From an uncultured Prevotella sp. (GTDB lineage: Bacteria > Bacteroidota > Bacteroidia > Bacteroidales > Bacteroidaceae): DNA of 64,000 nt. Positions 37,066 through 44,926 of this stretch are shown piece by piece (the stretch's first letter is position 1; each line of letters begins with the position of its first letter). The DNA lies in NCBI GenBank assembly GCA_946415245.1, contig CAMKRS010000009.1, positions 1 to 64,000 of the forward strand, read 5' to 3'. A program made the translations under genes and the position numbers. The notes below the pieces were generated by a model. It was not told where the DNA came from. It searched no databases and saw only the letters and a list, made by a program, of their open reading frames with translations.

Positions 37066-38058
37066 ATGAAGAAACTAGTCTTAATGATAACAGCCCTCAT
37101 GATCTGCATGGTCGTGAGGGCTGCTAATGTAGTAACCATCGAATACAAGGGAGCAACGGCGACTGTTACTATTCCTGATGAGTTGGCCGCTTATGTGACA
37201 TGCACATCCGGTACATCATCGCATGTGAAATTAGTACAGTCAGACGACGTTGCAGATGGCGCACCAGGCGAAATCACCTACCAACTCTCCGGCAGCAGCG
37301 ATGACGGAGGATTCGAGATGAGTGGCAAATACAAGTGTACAGTTAAACTAGCAGAATTAACACTTACCAATCCAGAGGGTGCCGCCATCAACATTGATGA
37401 TGGCAAGCGCGTCGAACTGAATGCCAGCAAAGAAACAACCAACACGCTCGCTGACGGTGCAGACGGCAACTGGAAAGCCTGCATCTATGCCAAAGGTCAT
37501 TTTGAGCTAAAAGGCAAGGGTACCATAAATGTTGTTGGTAATACTGCCCACGCCATCAGTTGTAAGGAGTATATGCAGGTGAAGAACCTGACGCTGAACG
37601 TCACCGCTGCCGCAAAAGACGGTTTGCATTGTCAACAGTATTTCTGGATGCAGAGCGGTACCATCAGCATCTCTGGTGCCAAGGCCAATGGCATCAAGGT
37701 AGAGCTCGACGGCAAGACGCCGACGGAAGTTTACCCTGAGCATGAAAACGGGGATGAGGACGAGGATACCGGCAACTGCTATCTGGACGACGGAAAATTG
37801 ACCATCAGCAACTGTGATGGCAATGACATCTGGACCGACGGTCAGTTGGTTGTCAATGGTGGCACACACAGCTACGATGCCTCAAAGGTGTCGCAGAACA
37901 ACGCCACAGGCATTACCACCTTGCAGCGTAACGACGTCATTTCTAACGAAGCAGTCATCTACGATCTGAACGGCCGACGAATTGACATGCTTGACGGCAG
38001 AAAGGGTGTGTTTATCATCAGGAAAGACAACGAGATCAGAAAAGTCATCGTTCAATAA
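37066..38058 (+). CDS. Secreted carbohydrate-binding domain protein (DUF4353-like) with C-terminal sorting-type tail
   Basis: A 330-residue protein with a signal peptide (LVLMITALMICMVVRA). The core is a right-handed beta-helix-like repeat of short strands (AINIDDGKRVELNAS, GKGTINVVGNTAHAISC, SGTISISGAKANGIKV), as in the Cthe_2159/DUF4353 family. The C-terminus (YDLNGRR ... KGVFIIRKDNEIRKVIV) resembles the sorting domain used by type IX secretion in Bacteroidota. It is likely surface-exposed or secreted. A spacer of 13 bases separates it from the lipoprotein gene, suggesting one transcript. Confidence 0.78.
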   Translation: MKKLVLMITALMICMVVRAANVVTIEYKGATATVTIPDELAAYVTCTSGTSSHVKLVQSDDVADGAPGEITYQLSGSSDDGGFEMSGKYKCTVKLAELTLTNPEGAAINIDDGKRVELNASKETTNTLADGADGNWKACIYAKGHFELKGKGTINVVGNTAHAISCKEYMQVKNLTLNVTAAAKDGLHCQQYFWMQSGTISISGAKANGIKVELDGKTPTEVYPEHENGDEDEDTGNCYLDDGKLTISNCDGNDIWTDGQLVVNGGTHSYDASKVSQNNATGITTLQRNDVISNEAVIYDLNGRRIDMLDGRKGVFIIRKDNEIRKVIVQ

Positions 38059-38064
38059 ATAATA

Positions 38065-38090
38065 AATCCCTCGCCGATTGGCGAGGGATT
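38065..38090. terminator. Bidirectional terminator
   Basis: AATCCCTCGCC and GGCGAGGGATT close a 4-base loop, followed by ATTATTTTT. It lies between convergent genes at 38058 and 38098. Confidence 0.8.
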
Positions 38091-38097
38091 ATTATTT

Positions 38098-40104
38098 TTA
38101 CCAGATCTGTGCTCTCTTCTTCTTCGGTACAAAGAGCTTGTCACTCTTCTTGATGCCGAACGCATCATACCATTCATTGATATGCGGCAGGGCTGCATTC
38201 ACACGAGCCTTGGCCGGTGAGTGCACATCCACCGTGATCAGATACTCCAGATACTCCGGACGGAAGTTGCCAGCCCACACACGAGCCCAGCTCAGGAAGA
38301 AACGCTGCTCAGGCGTGAAACCTTCTATCTTACCGGCAGGCTGCTGCTTCAACACATTCTGCAACGCACGGTAGGCGATGTTCAGACCTCCGTTGTCACC
38401 AATGTTCTCGCCCAGCGTCTGCTTACCATTGATCTTCTTGCCAGGAACAATCTCGATCGTGCTGAAATAATCTGCCAGCACCTTCGTACGAGCGTCGAAG
38501 TTCGCCTTGTCAGCATCGGTCCACCAGTTGCTCTGGTTACCGGTCTTATCAAACTGCGAACCCTGATCGTCGAAGCCGTGACTCATCTCATGACCAATCA
38601 CGCCACCGATAGCACCATAGTTCACAGCATCGTCGGCATTCGGATCAAAGAACGGCGGCTGCAGGATAGCGGCGGGGAAGCAGATTTCGTTGGTCGTGGG
38701 ATTATAATAGGCGTTCACGGTCTGCGGTGTCATGTGCCACTCGCTCTTGTCCACGGGCTTGTTCACCTTACGGTTCAACACATCAAGCGTACGCCATTCT
38801 GCGATATTACCGAGGTTCTCATAGAGCGACAGACTCTCGTCGACCTTCAGTCCACTATAATCCTTCCACTTGTCGGGATAACCTATCTTGACAATAAAGT
38901 TCTCCAACTTGTCCTTAGCCTTGGCCTTGGTCTCGGCACCCATCCATGTCGACTCGTCGATGCGCTGTGCGAGAGCCGTCTGCAGGTTGTGTACCAAGTC
39001 GAGCATACGCTGCTTGCTCGTTGCGGGGAAATACTTCTCCACATAGAGTTTACCGATGGCCTCGCCCAAGATACCGCTGACCAGACTCACGGCACGTTTC
39101 CAACGCGGACGGTCCTGCTGTGCGCCGTCCATCACCGAACTCAGCTTGAAAGCCTCAGCACGGAAGGCGTCGCTCAACTGACTGCTGGCACCAGCCACAA
39201 CCTTGATCTCGGCATACGCCTTCAGGTCGTCAAGCGAGATTTCTGCCAGAATCTTCTCCACCTCATGAATAGCCTCCGGCTGACCAACATCTACCAAGTC
39301 GAAAGCGGGGAATCCTGAGATCAGGAAGAGGTTACCCCAGTCGATGCCAGGATAATCCAACACCAACTGGTTGTAGGTCATCTTGTGATAGTTGGCGTCG
39401 ATATCACGCAGTTCCACACGGCTCTTGCTGGCCTTGGCGATACGTGTCTCAATAGCCATCACAGCCTCCATCTTCTTCTTGGCCACAGCCTCATCATTGC
39501 CCACCATCACGTAGAGGTTGGTCATGTAGGTCTTGTAGGCCTCACGGATGCGCTTGGTCTGTTCGTCATCGTTCAGATAGTAGTCCTTCGTGCCGAGGCC
39601 GAGGCCACCCTGCCCTATGCTCACGAGGTTCATCGAGGCATTGCGCATGTCAGCACCTACGCCCACACCGAACATCATCGTATTCTCCCCCTTACGGTCG
39701 AGCTGAGCCGTCACCAACTGATACTCGCGACGGTCCTTGATGGCGGCAATCTTCTCCAGAGTCGGCTTCAGCGGTGTCCAACCTTCGCGGTTCAGACGTA
39801 CGCTGTCCATCATCAGTTTGTAGAGCGATCCGATCTTCTGACCCAGTGTGCCCTGCTCCTGAGGACTGTTGGCATACTGGAGAATCAGATCTTGAATCTG
39901 CTTCTGGTTTTCGTCATACAGATCCATGAAGGCACCGTTGTTCGTGTGTTCTGCGTCGAGGGGGTGAGTTTTCATCCATCCTCCGGCAGCATACTCATAA
40001 AAATCATCACCAGGACGCACCGACGGATCGAGGTTCTGAGTGAAATTCTGCCCCATGGCGGTCATCGCCATCATCAGGCAGCTTGCTGTTAAAATCTTCT
40101 TCAT
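38098..40104 (-). CDS. M13 family (neprilysin-like) metallopeptidase
   Basis: A 668-residue protein from ATG 40104 (MKKILTASCLMMAMTAMGQ, a signal peptide); the frame is open further upstream to 40167 but overlaps the promoter box. The zinc motif HEMSH is at 505-509, the GENIGDNGG motif with the third ligand Glu follows near 565, and the C-terminal CxxW-like end is replaced by KKKRAQIW. M13 peptidases cleave small peptides and are secreted or periplasmic here. The gene is alone with its own promoter. Confidence 0.9.
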   Translation of the reverse strand: MKKILTASCLMMAMTAMGQNFTQNLDPSVRPGDDFYEYAAGGWMKTHPLDAEHTNNGAFMDLYDENQKQIQDLILQYANSPQEQGTLGQKIGSLYKLMMDSVRLNREGWTPLKPTLEKIAAIKDRREYQLVTAQLDRKGENTMMFGVGVGADMRNASMNLVSIGQGGLGLGTKDYYLNDDEQTKRIREAYKTYMTNLYVMVGNDEAVAKKKMEAVMAIETRIAKASKSRVELRDIDANYHKMTYNQLVLDYPGIDWGNLFLISGFPAFDLVDVGQPEAIHEVEKILAEISLDDLKAYAEIKVVAGASSQLSDAFRAEAFKLSSVMDGAQQDRPRWKRAVSLVSGILGEAIGKLYVEKYFPATSKQRMLDLVHNLQTALAQRIDESTWMGAETKAKAKDKLENFIVKIGYPDKWKDYSGLKVDESLSLYENLGNIAEWRTLDVLNRKVNKPVDKSEWHMTPQTVNAYYNPTTNEICFPAAILQPPFFDPNADDAVNYGAIGGVIGHEMSHGFDDQGSQFDKTGNQSNWWTDADKANFDARTKVLADYFSTIEIVPGKKINGKQTLGENIGDNGGLNIAYRALQNVLKQQPAGKIEGFTPEQRFFLSWARVWAGNFRPEYLEYLITVDVHSPAKARVNAALPHINEWYDAFGIKKSDKLFVPKKKRAQIW

Positions 40105-40154
40105 ATTGATTAAAATAATGTTATAAGTCACATGTTTGACGCACTTTGAGTCCG

Positions 40155-40162
40155 CAAAGATA
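40155..40162 (-). promoter_or_regulatory. M13 peptidase promoter -7 box
   Basis: The minus strand reads TATCTTTG followed by CGGAC, 50 bases before ATG 40104. Confidence 0.65.
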
Positions 40163-40213
40163 CACAATTATTCATAAGAAATGCAGAATTTAAGTTTTTT
40201 TTAATCACTCACG

Positions 40214-40244
40214 TTTGTAATCCCGCGTTTTTTCACTAAATTTG
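40214..40244 (+). promoter_or_regulatory. aldA promoter
   Basis: TTTG (40214-40217) and TAAATTTG (40237-40244) are 19 bases apart, an ideal Bacteroidota promoter; the leader is about 30 bases. Confidence 0.72.
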
Positions 40245-40280
40245 CACCAACAAACTTCTCTATACTAAAACGAAACGAAT

Positions 40281-41723
40281 ATGAAAGATTTAAAAATGTA
40301 CATCAACGGCCAGTTCTGCGAGAGCTCAAACGGCCAATGGATTGAAGTGTTGAATCCCTCTACTGAGGAAGTGATCTCCCGTCAGCCGGAAGGCACTATC
40401 GAGGACGTGAACCGTGCCCTAGACGCTGCCCGTGCTGCCCAGAAGGCTTGGGGCAAGACGCCCGCCATCGAAAGAGCAGGCTATCTGCTGAAAATGGCCG
40501 AGGGTATCAAGAAGCGCGAGAAGGAGTTCACGGAGATCATCATGCGCGAACAGGGAAAGACGCGCACATGGGCTTCTATCGAAGTGGGCGCTACGATTGC
40601 CTATTTCGAGTACATGGCTACCTTCGCCCGTCACATCGAGGGTGAGATCATTCCCAGCGACCGTCCCAACGAGACCATCCTGCTCACCAAGAAGCCCATC
40701 GGCGTGGTAGCTGGCATCCTGCCCTGGAACTTCCCGTTCTTCCTCATCGCCCGTAAGGCTGGAGCTGCGCTGATTGCCGGTTGTACCATCGTCATCAAGC
40801 CGAGTCAGCTCACACCGGAGAACTGCACGGAGTTTGCAAAAGTGGTCGCAGAGACAGGTCTTCCCGCAGGCGTCATCAACATCGTCACCGGTAAGGGTTC
40901 CGTCATCGGCAACGAGATGGCTGGCTCACCGAAGATCGACATCGTCAGCGTCACGGGTTCCGTAGGTGCCGGCGAGAGCATCATGGCCGCTGCTTCGAAG
41001 AACATCACCAAGGTGAGTCTCGAGCTCGGTGGTAAGGCGCCTGCCATCGTCATGAAGGATGCCGACCTGGAGCGTGCCGCCCAGTGGATCGTCGACAGCC
41101 GTATCGGCAACAACGGTCAGATCTGTAACAATGCCGAGCGTGTCTATGTGCAGAAAGAGGTGAAGGAAGCCTTCACAAAAATTCTGGTCGACAAGATGTC
41201 GAAGGTAAAGGTAGGCGATGTCTGCGCCGACGAGAGCGTCGACATGGGTCCGTTGGTAGAAGCTCGTGCCTTGGAGAGCGTCACCGAGAAGGTGGAGCGT
41301 GCCATCAAACAGGGTGCCAAGCTGCTCTGCGGTGGTCATCGTGTTGGCACGAAGGGTTACTTCTATGCCGCTACCGTGCTCGACAACTGCCGTCAGGACA
41401 TGGACATCATCCATGAGGAGACCTTCGGCCCAGTGATTCCGTTGATCGAGTTCTCTGACATCGACGAGGCCATCAAGTATGCCAACGACTGCGAGTACGG
41501 TCTGGCATCTTCAATCTTCACCAGGGATCTCAACATCGCCGTGAAGGCCTGCCGCGAACTGGAGTTCGGCGAAACCTACGTCAACCGCGAGCACTTCGAG
41601 GCCATTCAGGGTTTCCACGCTGGTGTGAAGAAATCGGGTATCGGCGGTGCCGATGGTAAGCACGGCGTCGACGAATACCTCGTCACCCACGTCACTTACC
41701 TCGATACTTACGAGGACATGTAA
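40281..41723 (+). CDS. aldA: Aldehyde dehydrogenase, AldA type
   Basis: A 480-residue NAD-dependent aldehyde dehydrogenase that follows E. coli AldA (479 residues) along its length, for example in GEIIPSDRPNETILL, WNFPFFLIARK and GIGGADGKHGVDEYL. Catalytic Cys282 (GQICNNAER) and Glu248 (LELGGKAP) are present. AldA oxidises lactaldehyde and glycolaldehyde in fucose and rhamnose breakdown. No fucose or rhamnose genes are adjacent, so the physiological substrate is inferred from similarity only. Confidence 0.88.
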   Translation: MKDLKMYINGQFCESSNGQWIEVLNPSTEEVISRQPEGTIEDVNRALDAARAAQKAWGKTPAIERAGYLLKMAEGIKKREKEFTEIIMREQGKTRTWASIEVGATIAYFEYMATFARHIEGEIIPSDRPNETILLTKKPIGVVAGILPWNFPFFLIARKAGAALIAGCTIVIKPSQLTPENCTEFAKVVAETGLPAGVINIVTGKGSVIGNEMAGSPKIDIVSVTGSVGAGESIMAAASKNITKVSLELGGKAPAIVMKDADLERAAQWIVDSRIGNNGQICNNAERVYVQKEVKEAFTKILVDKMSKVKVGDVCADESVDMGPLVEARALESVTEKVERAIKQGAKLLCGGHRVGTKGYFYAATVLDNCRQDMDIIHEETFGPVIPLIEFSDIDEAIKYANDCEYGLASSIFTRDLNIAVKACRELEFGETYVNREHFEAIQGFHAGVKKSGIGGADGKHGVDEYLVTHVTYLDTYEDM

Positions 41724-41728
41724 AAAAC

Positions 41729-41754
41729 TAATCCCCGCCAGCTGGCGGGGATTA
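41729..41754. terminator. Bidirectional terminator
   Basis: TAATCCCCGCCAG pairs with CTGGCGGGGATTA with no unpaired loop, between convergent genes, followed by ATTTTA. Confidence 0.75.
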
Positions 41755-41757
41755 ATT

Positions 41758-42582
41758 TTAGAATTTCAGTTTGTAACTCAGTCCTATCAGATGGCGGTCG
41801 GCTTCAAGCCCTTCATCATCATTGTCGATATGCTGATAGCGGTAGAATGCACCCACAGCGTGCTGCTTCGTGATAGACCACTCCGCACCAACCTGATAAC
41901 GCACCTTCTCCAACGACATCTGATTGAAGAATTCTACACTGGCGTAAGGTGACACAGGCACATTTTTGCTGTCGTATTCCACCTGCAGACGGCTGCGCAA
42001 CACATGTTTGGCCTTACCACTATACGTATGCGGTTTCCCGTCATAGGCATTCTTCAGATAGCTCCAACGCTCATCGACGGTATATTCAGGACGATAGGTA
42101 TACTGCCAGCGCTCACGAAGCGAGAACTTAAAATCGCCAATCAGCTTCTTGCTAAGCGTCAGCGACACATTGAAGCGGTGACGCGCTTGCCAGTATTGGG
42201 CCCTCTTCTTGGGATCACCTTCATCTGCATCGCCATCGTCCACCTCGTCGTCTGTCTCGTCAAAATAGCTGATGCGATCATAATTGTCGTAAAGGAAATT
42301 ATAGCCTGCCGAAGCCTTCAGCCATTTAGCAACCTTATAGTCCACGCCAAGACCTACGCTCCAGCGGTCATTGGTCTGAGCATTATTACGGGTACGCAAC
42401 TCACCTTCAAGGCTCACCGCCCATTTCTTGTCGATCTTCTTCTGCACCTCTAGCGAGAAGTCGAGTCCAAAATCATCAGCCTGTGCAGAGGCAGTCAAAG
42501 GAGTGAATAGTGAACAGTGAATAGTGAATAGTGCGACTGCCAGATAATGCAGCTTGCCTGAAAAGAGCCTATACGCTTGCAT
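41758..42582 (-). CDS. DUF2490 family outer-membrane beta-barrel protein
   Basis: A 274-residue protein with a signal peptide (LAVALFTIHCSLFTPLTASAQ) and alternating beta-strands ending in an aromatic-like terminus (HLIGLSYKLKF), the layout of small DUF2490 barrels. Residues about 115-130 are Asp/Glu-rich (DDEVDDGDADEGD). It is the last gene of a VTC-DUF4956-DUF2490 operon and overlaps the DUF4956 end by 14 bases. The hydrophobic core of the signal peptide is encoded by the AGTGAATAGTGAACAG repeat and shares LFTIHCSLFT with the DUF6452 lipoprotein. Confidence 0.82.
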   Translation of the reverse strand: MQAYRLFSGKLHYLAVALFTIHCSLFTPLTASAQADDFGLDFSLEVQKKIDKKWAVSLEGELRTRNNAQTNDRWSVGLGVDYKVAKWLKASAGYNFLYDNYDRISYFDETDDEVDDGDADEGDPKKRAQYWQARHRFNVSLTLSKKLIGDFKFSLRERWQYTYRPEYTVDERWSYLKNAYDGKPHTYSGKAKHVLRSRLQVEYDSKNVPVSPYASVEFFNQMSLEKVRYQVGAEWSITKQHAVGAFYRYQHIDNDDEGLEADRHLIGLSYKLKF

Positions 42583-43255
42583 AATCTGAGTTTCTGATTT
42601 TCAGCATATTCTTCACATCGCCGCTATCGTTGCCCTCGTAGTAGACACGAAGCACAGTCATATCACGCAAAAAGTCGACGGCTCCTACTCTCACGGACAC
42701 CACTTTCAGTCCCAGACGCGCCTCCAAATCGGCCTTCAGCTCTTCCCTGCGTTCAGGCTTGATCAGGTCAATACGGTCGTACTGCACCAGTTTCGAGGCC
42801 TGCACCTTGAGTGAACGCTCGAAGATGACAATAGACACGATGACAATCACGTCGATGACCAGCAACTCGACCACCGGTGTGCCAACCATGACACCTGCGG
42901 CATTAACTCCTAAGGTATCGGCCATCGCATGAACCACCGACAGACATACTACCACAAAGAGATAGGTCATCTCGCGAACAGGCATGGCATCGGTACGATA
43001 ACGCATGATCGAGAAAATGCCGAACAGTCCGAGACCTACGCCCATCGTGGCCTTTCCGCGATCCATACCCATCATCAGGTAGACCAGGAAGAAGATGGCG
43101 ACGGAAATAATCATAAAGGTGAAAAAGAAATCACGTCTTTTGGCCTTCTTGAAATAAAGGAAGTTGACGATGATCCAGTTCACTAAGTAGCAGAGAGCGA
43201 ATCTCAGCAGGGTGTCTCCGAAATCAGGGGAGAACATTTCTTTTAAATTAATCAT
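42569..43255 (-). CDS. DUF4956 membrane protein
   Basis: A 228-residue protein with about four membrane segments in the first 140 residues (for example FMIISVAIFFLVYLMMGM, LLVIDVIVIVSIVIFERSL) and a soluble C-terminal ferredoxin-like tail (RREELKADLEARLGLKVVSVRV). GLFGIFSIMRYR is a conserved DUF4956 patch. The family often sits with VTC-domain genes, as here. It ends inside the DUF2490 gene and follows the VTC gene by 4 bases. Confidence 0.85.
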   Translation of the reverse strand: MINLKEMFSPDFGDTLLRFALCYLVNWIIVNFLYFKKAKRRDFFFTFMIISVAIFFLVYLMMGMDRGKATMGVGLGLFGIFSIMRYRTDAMPVREMTYLFVVVCLSVVHAMADTLGVNAAGVMVGTPVVELLVIDVIVIVSIVIFERSLKVQASKLVQYDRIDLIKPERREELKADLEARLGLKVVSVRVGAVDFLRDMTVLRVYYEGNDSGDVKNMLKIRNSDYASV

Positions 43256-43259
43256 ATGC

Positions 43260-44015
43260 TTATTGTTTTTGTTGATTGACGATTTTGTCCACTTCGATCA
43301 GCTTCCGTTTGAAGCGGTTCACGGGCAGCTGACCGTTGCAGGTCAATGCTGAGCCCATACAATATTTTGAAAAACCGTGGGGATGAATCCGCAGCTGTCG
43401 GAGCATTTCCAGAACAGGCGAGAAGACCAGTCCGTCGCGTTTCAGTTCGATAATCACCAGATCCTCCATATCGCGTTCGCTGCCGTTCTGTATATTGTGG
43501 AATCGGAGGGCGGAGTCGATGGTGAGGCGTTCAGTCTTCGCTTTGTTCACCAGCGTGATACGTGAGAAATGGTTGTTAAGGGCAGGCACCAGGGTGTCGA
43601 CGTCATAGCGCAGGTGCTTGGCAAGAAACTCGCGTTTCTCCTCATCGGCGAGATTCATGTCGCCCACCTCTATACGCTTTTTCTTCGTACGCCCGTGGTT
43701 GTTCTTGGTCTTCACCTCCATAAACTGCAAACCACTGACACAATACGTACGGAAACGGATCTTCTGGCGGTTGGTATGCCCATACTGGTGCTGGCAGTAC
43801 ATATCGAAACCTGTCGTATCAAAGTAGGTTGTGTCATACTCCAGATTACGCCCGCCATCGATGTCCTGCACGAAATAATCTGCCTGGGCCATCTCCAGCA
43901 GCTGGCGAAGCTTATCGAGATTGGTGACGAACTTCGTATCAGTACGGTTCATCAGCTTCACACTGCTCATCTGCTCCAGCGTAATAGGATCAAACTTTGA
44001 CAATATATCTATCAT
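43260..44015 (-). CDS. VTC-domain (polyphosphate polymerase-like) protein
   Basis: A 251-residue protein from ATG 44015; the frame starts at 44036, but a -7 box sits there. It has the VTC4 catalytic fold: basic residues in MNRTDTKFV, RQKIRFRTY and MEVKTKNNHGRTKKKRI, and a Glu/Lys metal-binding IIELKRDG. In eukaryotes VTC makes polyphosphate; bacterial relatives with DUF4956 partners are presumed similar. It leads the VTC-DUF4956-DUF2490 operon. Confidence 0.85.
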   Translation of the reverse strand: MIDILSKFDPITLEQMSSVKLMNRTDTKFVTNLDKLRQLLEMAQADYFVQDIDGGRNLEYDTTYFDTTGFDMYCQHQYGHTNRQKIRFRTYCVSGLQFMEVKTKNNHGRTKKKRIEVGDMNLADEEKREFLAKHLRYDVDTLVPALNNHFSRITLVNKAKTERLTIDSALRFHNIQNGSERDMEDLVIIELKRDGLVFSPVLEMLRQLRIHPHGFSKYCMGSALTCNGQLPVNRFKRKLIEVDKIVNQQKQ

Positions 44016-44033
44016 GTCTATTGGTTTATGGTG

Positions 44034-44041
44034 CAAAGTTA
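44034..44041 (-). promoter_or_regulatory. VTC operon promoter -7 box
   Basis: The minus strand reads TAACTTTG followed by CACCAT, 18 bases before ATG 44015. Confidence 0.6.
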
Positions 44042-44091
44042 TTCAGAAGCTATGGTATCAACAAATCTTTTCAGCGAAAGGACCAATCTGT

Positions 44092-44841
44092 TCAGCGAAT
44101 CTCCAACTCCACGGGGCAGTGGTCTGAGCCGAGTATCTCGGTATGGATCTTCGAATCCGCCAGTCTTTCCCGCAGGCGGTTTGAGATCACGAAATAGTCG
44201 ATACGCCACCCTGCGTTCTTCTGTCGCGCCTGGAAGCGGTATGACCACCAAGAATACGTCACTGTGTCAGGATACTTGTAGCGGAACGAGTCCGTAAAAC
44301 CTGCCGCCAACAGTTCACTAAATTTCTCGCGCTCCTGGTCGGTGAAGCCGGCATTCATCCGGTTTGTCTTCGGGTTCTTCAGGTCAATCTCCTCATGGGC
44401 CACGTTCAGGTCGCCGCAGAGAATGACAGGTTTCTTGCTATCGAGTCCCTTCAGATAGCTGCGGAAATCATCCTCCCATGTCATCCTATAGTCCAGTCGC
44501 TTCAGACCATCCTGCGAATTGGGCGTGTAGCAGCACACCAGGAAGAAATCGTCCATCTCAAGCGTTATCACGCGCCCTTCATGGTCGTGTTCATCCTTGC
44601 CAATGCCGTAGGTCACGCTGAGTGGATTGTGCTTGGTAAAGATAGCCGTGCCGCTATAGCCTTTCTTGTCGGCATAGTTCCAATAACTCTCGTAGCCCTC
44701 GAAGGCCAGATCGAGCTGTCCCGCCTGCATCTTCGTTTCCTGAAGACAGAAGAAGTCGGCATCCAACTGCTTGAATATCTCGCTGAAGCCCTTGCCCTCG
44801 CAGGCACGCAGGCCGTTCACATTCCAACTAACGAATCTCAT
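44092..44841 (-). CDS. xth: Exodeoxyribonuclease III / AP endonuclease
   Basis: A 249-residue protein of the exonuclease III family, at the usual length. Motifs include SWNVNGLRA at 5-13, the metal Glu in QETKMQ near 36, CGDLNVAHEEIDL near 152, and the C-terminal GSDHCPVELEI. It cuts DNA at abasic sites and has 3'-5' exonuclease activity in base excision repair. It stands alone behind a TACCTTTG promoter. Confidence 0.94.
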   Translation of the reverse strand: MRFVSWNVNGLRACEGKGFSEIFKQLDADFFCLQETKMQAGQLDLAFEGYESYWNYADKKGYSGTAIFTKHNPLSVTYGIGKDEHDHEGRVITLEMDDFFLVCCYTPNSQDGLKRLDYRMTWEDDFRSYLKGLDSKKPVILCGDLNVAHEEIDLKNPKTNRMNAGFTDQEREKFSELLAAGFTDSFRYKYPDTVTYSWWSYRFQARQKNAGWRIDYFVISNRLRERLADSKIHTEILGSDHCPVELEIR

Positions 44842-44871
44842 TAATTACTTTTGGTTTTGAGGTTGAGGTTG

Positions 44872-44879
44872 CAAAGGTA
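44872..44879 (-). promoter_or_regulatory. xth promoter -7 box
   Basis: The minus strand reads TACCTTTG followed by CAACC, about 30 bases before the ATG at 44841. Confidence 0.6.
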
Positions 44880-44926
44880 CTGCTTTCTCCCGAAACCGCC
44901 AAAAATATTGCATTTTTTTAGCAGTT

